Positions 34,860 through 43,806 are shown, counted from the first letter of the stretch. The stretch: DNA of 64,000 nucleotides from Hyphomicrobiales bacterium (GCA_900489925.1 UEHQ01000008.1:203484-267483); one strand, 5' to 3'. Program-made: numbers and translations. Notes: generated by a model not told the origin, from the letters alone.

Positions 34860-35167
34860 CACGCCTTGAGATCCTCACCGAGCCTCGTCGGAGATCTTCG
34901 GAACGCCAGGGGCTTTAATGGACCACCCCGGTTACTTTGACAACTGCGAGATCGTTGGTCTCATCGATCCGGGGGGTCGGTGGTATCACCCCGTCCCTTC
35001 ACCTCGATCCTCCCGCAAGCTTGAAAGACGTGGGCATTTGTGAGGATCCAGCCGTCCGCGGTAACGGCAAATCCAGTTCCTGACGAGCTCGGCCCTGCGG
35101 CAAAGCATTGCGAAGCGATGACCACTGACAGGCCAACAGTAACAAACAAGCGATATGTGACTAACAT
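34860..35167 (-). pseudogene. 5' fragment of a trypsin-like protease gene
   Basis: From the ATG at 35167 it encodes a signal peptide and protease start almost identical to the intact gene at 39303-40589 (MLVTYRLF, IASQCFA, PSSSGTGFAVTADGW, LTNAHV, GRIEVKGRGD). A G-run near 34970 shifts the frame to a stop at 34961. Similarity continues out of frame (ETNDLAVVKV, then a TRLGED-like stretch) to about 34860 and then ends. It is a broken, truncated copy. Confidence 0.8.
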
Positions 35168-35319
35168 TGTAATTCCCCAGGCGCCCGAAACTAAGTCCCC
35201 TGCGGCAATCGGTTCGGAGGTCGCAAGCAGCTCGCTTGCCCTCAGCAACCTCCACCTCTTTTAGACGTTATCGATATGCGGCGTGCCTTCAGGCTGCGCC
35301 CTGTGTCGTGGAGGATACA

Positions 35320-35556
35320 ATGAAAAGCATCACCGAATGGCTAGACGAGAATGTGAATGACGATGCCTCCGTCGAACAACATGCTGATTTCCTGAGAGCC
35401 GAGGCCGAGGCGGCCGGGTATTCGGCTGATGACCTGAACCGAGCTTGTGGTGGCGACATCGCCGAGTTTCTCAGGAGTCGGCGGACCGACGCTGCCGACG
35501 GGAAGATGGCGGGCGATCTCTCTCCGATCCTCACGCCCGGCTTCAACCAGCAGTGA
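35320..35556 (+). CDS. Small hypothetical protein, DUF768-like
   Basis: A 78-aa acidic protein from the ATG at 35320, with GGAGG about 6 nt upstream: MKSITEWLDENV at the start and LRAEAEAAGYSADDLNRACGGDIAEFLRSR in the middle. This recalls rhizobial DUF768 proteins, which are small, helical and of unknown function. It stands alone on the plus strand. The family assignment is by eye and weak. Confidence 0.55.
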   Translation: MKSITEWLDENVNDDASVEQHADFLRAEAEAAGYSADDLNRACGGDIAEFLRSRRTDAADGKMAGDLSPILTPGFNQQ

Positions 35557-35761
35557 GCGACAATTGAAGACACAAAGGGCGCTCGACCGCATCATGCGGG
35601 AGCGCCCTCGTCACCCAGGCGAAGGCATCCTGCGGCAATCATGCCGCGGACATCGACGAATGTTTGGGTGGTGAGCAAGAGATGGTGACTATCAGCCTCT
35701 TCTTCAAGGTCGGTCCACGGTCCACCTTGACGAGCTGCATTCTGCCTCCATTCTTCAAAGA

Positions 35762-36001
35762 ATGCCCAACCGAACTCCTCCTCACGAAGCGCATCCCGAT
35801 CTTTTTCTGCACTGCCAGGAGCAGATGGAGACGGCGTTCACGGCCATGGTGGAAGCAGCCGTGCTATCCGGATGGCACCCGGAGGAAGTCGCAGCTGCGC
35901 TGGTCGAATTAGCCGACAATCATATGCTGGCGGTCCTTGCGAATCGCGATCTGGGGAGAGCCCTTGCCCTCGACGGAACAGGAGATAGCAATGTGCGCTA
36001 G
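35762..36001 (+). CDS. Small hypothetical protein of a rhizobial type
   Basis: A 79-aa protein with a helical core METAFTAMVEAAVLSGWHPEEVAAALVELADNHMLA, a pattern I associate with short accessory proteins in rhizobial islands. No motif of known function. The start at 35762 has no strong ribosome site, so a later start is possible. Confidence 0.5.
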   Translation: MPNRTPPHEAHPDLFLHCQEQMETAFTAMVEAAVLSGWHPEEVAAALVELADNHMLAVLANRDLGRALALDGTGDSNVR

Positions 36002-36070
36002 GTCCGCGACCGCATTCGAGCTGGAGAATGAGCAGCAGCGACAGTTACCACAAACCTCATCGTCGAGTGC

Positions 36071-36346
36071 GTGCGTGCAGCGAACTGCCTCCCAACTCTT
36101 CCTAAGGCCGAGCGGCGCCGCCTGCTGGAAAGCGGTGTCACCGCCTCGGGCGTCCTGCGGGGACTTCTTATCCGCACAGGAAAGGTAGCGCCATTCGACA
36201 AGGCTGCGGAGCAAGTAATCGGCGACATCGCCCGAAACGTTGAAATGATGCCGGACGAGGCAGTCTCGAAAGCACTCCTCGCACTAGCGGCTCAGATCAG
36301 AACGCTTCGGATACTTAACCGGGAACCAGCGGCTTCGCGCGGATAG
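36071..36346 (+). CDS. Doubtful small hypothetical protein
   Basis: 91 codons from a GTG at 36071. A coding-like helical stretch (FDKAAEQVIGDIARNVEMMPDEAVSKALLALAAQIRTLR) sits in the second half, while the start is weak and lacks a ribosome site. It could be the remainder of a longer gene. No family is recognised. Confidence 0.35.
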   Translation: MRAANCLPTLPKAERRRLLESGVTASGVLRGLLIRTGKVAPFDKAAEQVIGDIARNVEMMPDEAVSKALLALAAQIRTLRILNREPAASRG

Positions 36347-36368
36347 TGCTGCCGTGCCATGCTTCCCC

Positions 36369-37214
36369 TTACATTCCCTGAATGGGGAGCGTCGACCGAG
36401 CGGTTAGGAAGTCCGCAAACCGCAACAGAATGGAATTGAACTCGTTCGCTTTCTCTCGATGGACGCCGTGGCCCGCATCCGCAATGCGAATGGGCTCGGC
36501 CTCCCAGACGTTCTCGAAAACGAGGCTGTCTATGTAGTCGAGATTGATGACTAGGTCGTTCTCTCCGTTCACGATCGCCAAGGGAACCGAGGTGCTCTCG
36601 GCGACCTTCCTCTGGTCACTGCCCTGCCCGGCAGCCGCGGCCTCCAACATGTACTGGCGCGCCAGGCCGTCGGTCCGGCGCACAGCCTCGTGGAAAAAGG
36701 GTTCGCGGGTAGCTTCCTTGCCCAAAGCAAGCTCAACGACCATCCCGATCTGTTCCCCTGTCAGCTCCGCATTTCCGGTGTATGCCATTTCCGGGCTTGG
36801 CTTGAAGCCCGCCTGCAGTCCCTCAATGCTGTTCGTGACGGGAGGCGTTCCAAAGATCAGGGCGCCTTCGACATTCGCGTTTCTAGCGATCATCTCCAAT
36901 GCGACGTGTCCGCCTAGCGAGTGCCCGACGACGACAAATCGCTCCACGCCGAGTGCCGACAGTGCCTCGAGGAGCGCGTCGGCATATCCGTGCATGCTGT
37001 AGGAGCGACGGGGATCAATGGCGTTTCCGGAGGCGCCGTGCCCAGGAAGATCGAACGCGATAGCGCGCCTCACACCTTCAAGCGCATGGATCTGGGGAGC
37101 GAACGACTCCTTGCAGACCGAGTTCGCATGGACCATGACGACCGGAATGCCAGGCCCCTTGGTGTCGATGAAGGCGAGCTTACCGTGACTGGTTTCGATG
37201 AATCCTTCGGACAT
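36369..37214 (-). CDS. Alpha/beta-fold hydrolase
   Basis: A 281-aa hydrolase. The oxyanion region is VVMVHANSVCKESF, FDLPGHGASG follows, the nucleophile Ser is in VVGHSLGGHVAL near residue 97, the acid is probably Asp in VNGENDLVI near residue 220, and the catalytic His is in ADAGHGVHRE near residue 250. No signal peptide. The ATG at 37214 has AGGGA about 9 nt upstream; an earlier in-frame ATG at 37253 is possible. Substrate unknown (esterase, lactonase or haloperoxidase-like). Confidence 0.85.
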   Translation of the reverse strand: MSEGFIETSHGKLAFIDTKGPGIPVVMVHANSVCKESFAPQIHALEGVRRAIAFDLPGHGASGNAIDPRRSYSMHGYADALLEALSALGVERFVVVGHSLGGHVALEMIARNANVEGALIFGTPPVTNSIEGLQAGFKPSPEMAYTGNAELTGEQIGMVVELALGKEATREPFFHEAVRRTDGLARQYMLEAAAAGQGSDQRKVAESTSVPLAIVNGENDLVINLDYIDSLVFENVWEAEPIRIADAGHGVHREKANEFNSILLRFADFLTARSTLPIQGM

Positions 37215-37316
37215 TTCAGTCAGTTCCCTATGAGTCTTCGGGTTCGAACTCATCAGGGTCATCACCTAACGTCAAGGCATAGGACGGCGCGAGATCCGAG
37301 CTGATTAAAAAGGGGC

Positions 37317-37634
37317 CTAGCCTGGCGTCAGGACAATCCGAGTATTGCTGTCGAAGACGATCCAGAGCGTCCGGACCATATCGGCCGCGTCCAGCAATGC
37401 AGACGCTCGTTCGGCAACGCCCAGTGATGCCACGCTATCTGCAGTTTCCTCAAGATCGACGATGGCGTCGTGTGCGGTACCACTGCCGGGTATACCAACC
37501 TGCTCCCTGAGATCGTTCACGGTGGTGATCGCTCGGTACAGCAGGTTTTGGTATTCGGGCACCCCAAGGCGTTCGACTTCATTCGCGGCACGCACAAGTT
37601 CGGAAACAAACGCTGGGGTGCTACTCGAATCCAC
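37317..37634 (-). CDS. Hypothetical helical protein
   Basis: About 105 aa. The likely start is a GTG at 37634 just after the stop of the upstream 66-aa gene, with AAGGA about 12 nt upstream; a longer frame reaches 37691 but overlaps that gene. The sequence is alpha-helical (FVSELVRAANEVERLGVPEYQNLLYRAITTVNDL) with LDAADMVRTLW near the end. No family is recognised. It is probably co-transcribed with the 66-aa gene. Confidence 0.45.
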   Translation of the reverse strand: MDSSSTPAFVSELVRAANEVERLGVPEYQNLLYRAITTVNDLREQVGIPGSGTAHDAIVDLEETADSVASLGVAERASALLDAADMVRTLWIVFDSNTRIVLTPG

Positions 37635-37636
37635 GC

Positions 37637-37837
37637 TTACTCGAATTCCTTTCCTGGGCGCCAGCATCGGGTAAAGCCCTTGCTCATGCAAGCCTTGGCG
37701 ATTGCAAGCTGTCCTTGAAGGCGGACCCTATCCTGCAGAAGAGCCTCTATCGTGGCTCGGGCATCGTTCCCGTGCCATGCCATCGCAGAATCCACGGGAT
37801 CTGCCTCGGTTGTAGGAAGGTTACGTTCAGCAAGCAT
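37637..37837 (-). CDS. Small conserved rhizobial-type hypothetical protein
   Basis: 66 aa from the ATG at 37837 (GAGGAA about 5 nt upstream). The segment DARATIEALLQDRVRLQGQLAIAKACMSKGFTRCWRPG follows a pattern I recognise from short proteins common in Rhizobiales genomes, all of unknown function. It is followed within 3 bp by the helical protein gene. Confidence 0.55.
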   Translation of the reverse strand: MLAERNLPTTEADPVDSAMAWHGNDARATIEALLQDRVRLQGQLAIAKACMSKGFTRCWRPGKEFE

Positions 37838-38030
37838 GATGGTTCCTCGTCTATTCGGGAGAAACATGCCCCAAAATGATCGCTGAGCGCGTAGGAGGCT
37901 CATTGCGAAGGCGCGCGACGGCGGGGGCACCGGAACGGTAGTAGCGCAAACGATTCGCGGCAACCGACCACCTCAGGAACAAGCGAGTTTGTGTCCCTGA
38001 GAGCGCCCCGCATGAAGGGCGGAGCCAATC

Positions 38031-38474
38031 TTAAGGACGCAGGTCAAGCAGTGCCCGTCCGCTGCCGTCCATGGCAAACGGCACGGATGCGTGCTGGTGG
38101 GCCACGAGCCACCGCCCGTTGCGCTTCACGATGCCAAGTGTCTGACGGAACCAGAGATCGACCTTCGTTCCGTCGGTCTTGGTTCCGGTCATGTTTACGA
38201 GGCCGGACCAGAACGCTACGTTATCGCCGATCGTCAGCTTAGCGTCTTGGACCTCGCCTCCAATCGGGCCATCCCAAGTGTCGAACCACTCCTGCAGGCC
38301 TCCTTCATCTTTGCCGTGATAAACGAGCGGTGGCGCCAATGAGAACTCCACGGAATCCTCTGAATCATACGACAGCGCGTCCCTGGCGTTCTTTTCGCCG
38401 ATCGCCGTCGCGCGCATAATCAACATGGCGATGATTGCTTCCTCGTCGGTGGTGTGAGCGTGTCCATTGGTCAT
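38031..38474 (-). CDS. SnoaL/NTF2-like (ketosteroid-isomerase-type) protein
   Basis: A 147-aa protein with the alpha+beta cone pattern of the SnoaL/YybH group: TTDEEAIIAMLIMRATAIGEKNARDAL, VEFSLAPPL, LQEWFDTWDGPIGGEVQDAKLTIGDNVAFWSGLVNMTGTKTDGTKVDLWFRQTLGIVKRNGRWLVAHQHASVPF. Such proteins often detoxify or isomerise small molecules; the substrate is unknown. It diverges from the SOS-controlled small gene at 38669. Confidence 0.8.
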   Translation of the reverse strand: MTNGHAHTTDEEAIIAMLIMRATAIGEKNARDALSYDSEDSVEFSLAPPLVYHGKDEGGLQEWFDTWDGPIGGEVQDAKLTIGDNVAFWSGLVNMTGTKTDGTKVDLWFRQTLGIVKRNGRWLVAHQHASVPFAMDGSGRALLDLRP

Positions 38475-38613
38475 TGTTCATCCTCCGGTTTCTCATCAAG
38501 GACGGGCGAGCGACGGCAAATCCGACAACAGCCATCAAGAACTTCAGTAAACCGTTGGCTAACCATAATCGCTGTGGGAAAGCCGACGGTGGAATGACTG
38601 GCGGGATGTTGGG

Positions 38614-38649
38614 TTGACAAGTCGCCTCAAAATGGAACAAATAGAGAAC
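38614..38649 (+). promoter_or_regulatory. Promoter with SOS (LexA) box
   Basis: A -35-like TTGACA at 38614-38619 is followed, about 17-18 bp on, by a -10 region that overlaps GAACAAATAGAGAAC (38635-38649). This is an exact GAAC-N7-GAAC, the alphaproteobacterial LexA site read on the other strand. LexA bound there would cover the -10. It lies 20 bp upstream of the 66-aa gene. Confidence 0.75.
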
Positions 38650-38668
38650 AGGATCGAAGGAGGCAACT

Positions 38669-38869
38669 ATGAGGGACATCGAACGTCAGACGCTTACACG
38701 CGCGCCTACCCTCATTGCGCGAAAGTGCGGATGTGGGGACTGGGCTGGCTTCGGGTTCACCAAAGGCGACCGCGATGACTGGTGGTGCTGGAAGCACTAT
38801 CCCTATAAGACTTCGGCGCGCCTCGAGGCCGCCGAGATTGCCGCGACACTCGACAGCCGGGCCGCCTAG
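38669..38869 (+). CDS. 66-aa Cys-rich protein predicted to be SOS-induced
   Basis: MRDIERQTLTRAPTLIARKCGCGDWAGFG at the start and DDWWCWKHY in the middle give C-x-C and C-x2-H motifs that could bind one zinc. No signal peptide or membrane segment. A ribosome site (AAGGAGG) precedes the ATG by 6 nt, and an exact LexA box lies upstream, so damage induction is expected. No family is recognised. Confidence 0.65.
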   Translation: MRDIERQTLTRAPTLIARKCGCGDWAGFGFTKGDRDDWWCWKHYPYKTSARLEAAEIAATLDSRAA

Positions 38870-38922
38870 GTTTCCCCGACAGTGCATCCAGCATCACCGA
38901 AGCGTCGAAGCCCTCAGGAGGT

Positions 38923-39297
38923 TTATTTCCGGAGATAACTCTTCTTTCCGCTGTCGGACATGCAGTAACGCCCGCCTCTTGGGCCTGTGCAATACGAACC
39001 GGATCGGCAGGAACATTCGCCGCTCACCGTGGGCGCCATCTCCGGGTCGGCCACGCCGAGGAGGCCAACGGCGCCGCCCATGTAGGCCGAGCACGACTTC
39101 TTGCTCGCTGAGACCGACCCATCATTGCAGATGAACGTCTCGCCCTGGCAACTGGCGACGCCGCCTTTGCGCCCGCTGCACGGAGTGTTTGTTGCAGCCG
39201 CGCCAGTGATCCCAAATGCGATGACTGCGACGGCACCGAGGACGACCCGCCAGCTACAAGCCCTGTTCAATCCTCTCACCCCATAGCGAATTTCCAT
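38923..39297 (-). CDS. Secreted Cys-rich hypothetical protein
   Basis: A 124-aa protein. An N-terminal hydrophobic segment (WRVVLGAVAVIAFGITGAAA) acts as signal peptide, then about ten cysteines follow: NTPCSGRKGGVASCQGETFICNDGSVSASKKSC and a C-terminal CSCRSGSYC...YCMSDSGKKSYLRK. Disulfide-bonded periplasmic proteins of this pattern are widespread in Rhizobiales, function unknown. The ATG at 39297 is 5 bp after the stop of the trypsin-like protease gene, so the two are probably one operon. Confidence 0.7.
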   Translation of the reverse strand: MEIRYGVRGLNRACSWRVVLGAVAVIAFGITGAAATNTPCSGRKGGVASCQGETFICNDGSVSASKKSCSAYMGGAVGLLGVADPEMAPTVSGECSCRSGSYCTGPRGGRYCMSDSGKKSYLRK

Positions 39298-39302
39298 TGC
39301 CG

Positions 39303-40589
39303 TCAGTCGCAGCACACTTTGCGGACATATGTGTTTCCGAACGTAACCATGGCATCCTTCGCGATCAGACCGTGCGCCTTGAGCGCGTTCGAAAGGTCCT
39401 TGGCGTCTTGCTCTCCGTAAACATCACGTAGTGTGACTGCGATCCAACCATTCGCCGCGAGATGCCCAGCCAATGGAACAGAGGAGCCTTTAATGAATGA
39501 GCGAGCTTCGTCCAGCTGCCGGAAGGATCTCACCTGCACGAAGCGTCCGTCGCCAGCGGGTTCTTCGAACTGGCTTACCCGTACCCAGGAATAGTGCATG
39601 TAGCCACTCGCGCCCCCGGCCGTGACCCGATACCAATCCCCGATCAGCTCGGTAACAGCGACAGGAGTGCCGTTGGGTGCCTCACCTATGGTTCTGGCGT
39701 CACCGTTCGCCGCCGACTTGATTGGCGCGACGCCTTTGGGATGCCGCACAAAGCCACTCTTGGCCAACGGAACTTCCAGTGATGGTTCCTCCCGGGCAGC
39801 ACTTTCCGTCGGTAGGTTTACCGAACTTGCACCAGGCGGCGTTTGCTCTACGTATGAAGACGTGGGCACCGAAGCTATCGTTGCCTCGGCTTTCGGATAG
39901 CAGAGGATCTGGAAGACTGATGGCGTGACGCGATCAGCCAGGTCAGCTGTCGACAATGGCGTCTCGCTCTCAGGGATCTCAGCACTTTGGTTCACGAGGC
40001 TCTGGGATTGCATGAACAGTTCGGCGACCGATGCACGGATCGCGAAGTTGACGTTCTGAGCAGTAATCCCGATCTCGTCGGCCGCCTTCTTCGAGAGGGT
40101 CGCCGTCGTGATACCGAGGAGGTAGCCATTCCGATCAACCACGGGACCGCCGGAATTGCCCGGCTGGATCGGCGTCGAAATCTGCAGATACCGGGTGTCG
40201 TTTCGGATCCCCGCTAGAGCGTTCACATTGCCCGTGGTTATCTTGACTGAATCAGCGAGCAGTGTGGCCAGCGGATATCCCACTGCGACAATATCCTCAC
40301 CGAGCCTGGTCGAGGACTTTCGGAACGACAACGGTTTCAGCGGTTCACTTGCTGCGACTTTGACTACTGCGAGGTCATTGATTTCATCGATCCGGGGATC
40401 TGCCGCGTCGCCCCTGCCCTTTACCTCGATCCGTCCACAGTCCTGCACCACGTGAGCGTTCGTCAGGACCCAGCCGTCCGCGGTCACGGCAAATCCCGTA
40501 CCCGATGAACTCGGCTCCACGGCAAAGCATTGCGAGGCGATGGCCATGGATAGACCAGCAGCAATGAACAAACGATATGTGACTAACAT
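39303..40589 (-). CDS. Secreted trypsin-like serine protease with SH3 and SPOR-like C-terminus
   Basis: A 428-aa protein from the ATG at 40589, with signal peptide MLVTYRLFIAAGLSMAIASQCFA. The Deg/HtrA-like protease domain has its triad in LTNAHVV (His), EINDLAVVK (Asp) and QPGNSGGPV (Ser). A bacterial SH3-type segment (DARTIGEAPNGTPVAVTELIGDWYRV) lies near residue 325, and a SPOR-like end (GRFVQVRSFRQLDEARSF...) at about 360-428. It is a likely periplasmic, cell-wall-associated protease. Fragments of the same gene occur at 34860-35167 and 63327-63388, showing that this sequence has been copied within the region. Confidence 0.82.
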   Translation of the reverse strand: MLVTYRLFIAAGLSMAIASQCFAVEPSSSGTGFAVTADGWVLTNAHVVQDCGRIEVKGRGDAADPRIDEINDLAVVKVAASEPLKPLSFRKSSTRLGEDIVAVGYPLATLLADSVKITTGNVNALAGIRNDTRYLQISTPIQPGNSGGPVVDRNGYLLGITTATLSKKAADEIGITAQNVNFAIRASVAELFMQSQSLVNQSAEIPESETPLSTADLADRVTPSVFQILCYPKAEATIASVPTSSYVEQTPPGASSVNLPTESAAREEPSLEVPLAKSGFVRHPKGVAPIKSAANGDARTIGEAPNGTPVAVTELIGDWYRVTAGGASGYMHYSWVRVSQFEEPAGDGRFVQVRSFRQLDEARSFIKGSSVPLAGHLAANGWIAVTLRDVYGEQDAKDLSNALKAHGLIAKDAMVTFGNTYVRKVCCD

Positions 40590-40883
40590 TGTAATTCCCC
40601 AGGCGCTCGACACTAGAACCGCAGGGGCAATTGCTTCAACCGAATATTGCAAGTTTGCTTAATTGTCGTCGAGCGCGTAACCACAAGACGACACTTTGAA
40701 ACATCACGACGATGTGTGGTCGCGTGGGTCCTTTCCGCTCAACAGCTCCACCTCTGCCAAGCGCCATGTGCGTGAGGAGGACATCCAACCGCGGAGCTCA
40801 ATTAAGCCTGTGGCGACGAATATCGCTGAACATGTCAAAGATCGACCGTCCTGCCGCCTCGAGACAGAACCCGCGAGTTCGCC

Positions 40884-42608
40884 TCAGGACTTCAGCCAAG
40901 TCGCCTCTTCATTCGCTGACAGCTTTGGCGGTCTCTCTGGCGGATCCATGATCACTGGAAGTGGCATGATTGAGTTCGTCCCGATAATGATGGCCTCGCC
41001 GTCCCTGAGGTTCGGCAGGAACGCTGCTGTCGACACATCCAAAGCTCCGCTTGCGTTTACAACGACAGCTTGGTCTCGCTCATTAATGAGGCGATGGACT
41101 AAAAACATGCCGACCTGTGACAGCACGTCCTCCGGAATGTCGCGTGGTCGCTGGGTTGCCAGTACACATGTCAGCCCGTATTTGCGGCCCTCTTTAGCGA
41201 TAAGGCCGAACGCATCGAGGTACACTCGGTTGTTCTCGTCTCCGACGGATTTAGCGAGAAATTGGTGGGCTTCATCAAGAACAACGACGAGCGGTGTCTT
41301 CTGATAATGGTCATCTCGAGCGCTGGCCAGGAGGAAACGCCCGACTGCATTCACGACGAGCTCGCGCGTGTTGTTCTCGAACGACAGATTTTCCATCGAG
41401 ACCCGCAAGATGCGCTTGGCGGGATCGTCCGTGAAGGTCTTTATGACCGTTGTCAGATCTTCCATATAATCTGACGGATTGAAAATGGCGCTCAGCGTCG
41501 ACGCTTTGACACTGCTTGTCACGCGCATGAACAACGTCACGCAGTTGGAGTGTGACGTCTCATGCACTTTGCCCCAGCGCTTTGGATCCGGTCTTCTGCT
41601 TTGTTGATCGTAGGCGTTCGGTTCTACGCACTCCTTCAAAATTTGCTGATTGAGCTTCTTGACGTTGAAGGGTGCCGACGCGGCGTGGATTTCTGCGTCA
41701 TGATCGACAAACGCCTGGAGGATCGGTTTTTTGAGCTGCAGCTCTTTGGTGAGGCAGCCATTCTCGTCAGCCAGATCGTCGCGTAGATGCAAAAGTTTCA
41801 AACTGGCTATTGCATCCCTCAACTTGGGAACCTGAACGCCAGGGCTGGGCTGCAGAATGGCAAACAAGTCGATCTCGCTGAGATGGTGGTGCGGGAACGA
41901 AACGAACCGCCTCTTGTCCCCCTCACCTTTACGGCTCCCTCCGAGAAACACGTGTTCTGCGTGCTCCCCGAGCGTCTGATATTCACCCGTAGGATCAATC
42001 ACAATCGCTTTGCCATTGCACACAGCAATGGCTTCGATGAGCTTCATCGTTGACCAGCTCTTGCCGCCACCAGTCGACCCCAAAACAGCGCAATGACGTC
42101 CAAAAAAAGCTGCGGGCGGTAAGGCAACGCGTGATTCCGGGGCGCCGCTGAGATGACCGAGTGCAATAGTGTCCTTGCTCGCCTTCGCAGCGACAATAGC
42201 TAGCCTGATGAAGTCAGGGTGTGCCAAGTAGACATAATCACCGATCCGCGGGACATCAGAAATGCCTCGGCTTGATTGGACCGATTGCAGGTCTACAGAG
42301 CCCAGGAGCCGGATTACACCGATTGGGTTCGCCTGCGCCTCGCTCTCATCCCGTTCCGGCTCGACGGACAGACGATCGCGTTCAGGGAGACGGATCTCAG
42401 TGATCCTTCCGATAATCGCTACGCTCGTGAAGGTCTCGATGACCACAAACTCACCCACCTGCCCCCTAGTGACGCGATTCCCTGCATACTGAGCCGGGGC
42501 GGCTTCTGTCGCGAAGGGAAGATTCACCTGCACTCCCAGTGGGCTGACGCGGGATACCGTACCTAGGTATCTGGCGTTTTCGAACGGGTAGACCGTGGCC
42601 TCAGACAT
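40884..42608 (-). CDS. HerA-family ATPase of a SIR2-HerA antiphage system
   Basis: A 574-aa protein. The N-terminal HAS-barrel-like domain (residues 5-110) is followed by the P-loop VLGSTGGGKSWSTMKL near residue 170, Walker B VVVLDEAHQFLA near residue 440, and a TQRPRDIPEDVLSQ sensor block near 490. It forms a hexameric DNA-translocase fold. Its ATG at 42608 overlaps the 3' end of the sir2 gene by 8 nt, which argues for a stoichiometric pair. In characterised SIR2-HerA (Nezha-type) systems HerA and a SIR2 NADase assemble into one complex that responds to phage. Confidence 0.88.
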   Translation of the reverse strand: MSEATVYPFENARYLGTVSRVSPLGVQVNLPFATEAAPAQYAGNRVTRGQVGEFVVIETFTSVAIIGRITEIRLPERDRLSVEPERDESEAQANPIGVIRLLGSVDLQSVQSSRGISDVPRIGDYVYLAHPDFIRLAIVAAKASKDTIALGHLSGAPESRVALPPAAFFGRHCAVLGSTGGGKSWSTMKLIEAIAVCNGKAIVIDPTGEYQTLGEHAEHVFLGGSRKGEGDKRRFVSFPHHHLSEIDLFAILQPSPGVQVPKLRDAIASLKLLHLRDDLADENGCLTKELQLKKPILQAFVDHDAEIHAASAPFNVKKLNQQILKECVEPNAYDQQSRRPDPKRWGKVHETSHSNCVTLFMRVTSSVKASTLSAIFNPSDYMEDLTTVIKTFTDDPAKRILRVSMENLSFENNTRELVVNAVGRFLLASARDDHYQKTPLVVVLDEAHQFLAKSVGDENNRVYLDAFGLIAKEGRKYGLTCVLATQRPRDIPEDVLSQVGMFLVHRLINERDQAVVVNASGALDVSTAAFLPNLRDGEAIIIGTNSIMPLPVIMDPPERPPKLSANEEATWLKS

Positions 42609-43806
42609 GTGTTTTCCCGAGATTGCGGAGGCGCTGGTTGTGACGCTCCAATTCGGTTTCGCTGACGACGTCCGGAATGAAGCGGACGATCTCCTCGAAT
42701 TTCGCTGCGACAAGCGCGATGCGGCCGTCTCCTCCGTCGGCGAGCTGGAGTAACTCGTGAAGATAAGGGTTCTCTGCCTCTGTTGCAGTTTTCTCGAGAT
42801 CCGGGCTGATGACGACAATGTCTAGGCCAAGGTTTCCACGGATTGCCGCCAGGATCGGCTCGGCGATGTGTTTGTCGTTGAAGCCAAACCCAATCACGAG
42901 AAGCGTCGTGCTTGGAACGCGAATGAAGGATTGGAACACGCCCATCATTTCGATGTAAGGCTGGCTAAAAGCCAGCTCGTATTTGTCCGACCGAGGGTAA
43001 ATCAGCAAAGGCGTAAGCGTGCCGGGCTTCTTCGAGATGAATGAACTGCCCTCCAACCTTTCCCAGTCCACCGAGCCGTGGAGCTTATGAAGATGGAACA
43101 GGTTCTCGATATAGTCTGACCGCTCCTCGCTGACGGATCTCCGAACTACATCGTACCCGAACTGCGCCGAGTCGAAGCGAGCGTCGTTTCCGAAGGCGAA
43201 CCCATCGATCACAACAAAACCGGAGCGGCGTGCGGCCATCTCGAAGCATAAGTCGTAATTGGTCGTGAACAGCTTGGTTCGGGAACGCCGCGCGGACCGT
43301 CGGGCCACCCGGCGCAAAAAGGACTCATGCACCTTCAGTTCAACATCGTCTCCCATGAAATCGACCGCGCGCCGGATAACGCCCTCGGCTTCGGTGAGAT
43401 AGGTCTTTATCCTCTTCGCCTCTGCCTCCGCGAGAAAGCCCGCTGCAATCGTGGCACGGGACATGATGTACTCGAGGTCCTTGCATTCAGGCGGCAGGTT
43501 CGCGAGCTTCTCGAAGTCTGCCCAGTGATGGCCCTTAGGCTTGGTCTCTTTTTGGTCTATCTCCGAAAAGCGCTCCTTCGCCTTCTCTAGGAGGTCCGGC
43601 ATCGTGGGAGCGAGCCTGTCCGTTCCCCTGTAGACGCAAAGCGATGTCCCGAGTCCGGCAAGGATTGCGAGATGCTGCGATCGCACCGCACCTGCAAGAA
43701 CCCTCCGTGCATCAACAACGCCAGGGTCTGGCGTCGATCGATCCGCGTCTTCGTTGATCTCGATCCAATCACCACTCGTTTGCATCGACCTGATCTTCAT
43801 GCGCAT
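42601..43806 (-). CDS. SIR2-like NADase of a SIR2-HerA antiphage system
   Basis: A 401-aa SIR2_2-type protein. The NAD-binding start is LAILAGLGTSLCVYRG near residue 48, then LFTTNYDLCFEMAAR near residue 180, the catalytic His region HLHKLHGSVDW near 245, LLIYPRSDKYELAFS, and VIGFGFNDKHIAEPIL near 312. These are the hallmarks of defence SIR2 proteins that hydrolyse NAD+. It lies directly upstream of herA with an 8-nt overlap. The glycine motif is GLGTS rather than GAGxS. Activity should be abortive: NAD depletion on infection. Confidence 0.88.
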   Translation of the reverse strand: MRMKIRSMQTSGDWIEINEDADRSTPDPGVVDARRVLAGAVRSQHLAILAGLGTSLCVYRGTDRLAPTMPDLLEKAKERFSEIDQKETKPKGHHWADFEKLANLPPECKDLEYIMSRATIAAGFLAEAEAKRIKTYLTEAEGVIRRAVDFMGDDVELKVHESFLRRVARRSARRSRTKLFTTNYDLCFEMAARRSGFVVIDGFAFGNDARFDSAQFGYDVVRRSVSEERSDYIENLFHLHKLHGSVDWERLEGSSFISKKPGTLTPLLIYPRSDKYELAFSQPYIEMMGVFQSFIRVPSTTLLVIGFGFNDKHIAEPILAAIRGNLGLDIVVISPDLEKTATEAENPYLHELLQLADGGDGRIALVAAKFEEIVRFIPDVVSETELERHNQRLRNLGKTHV

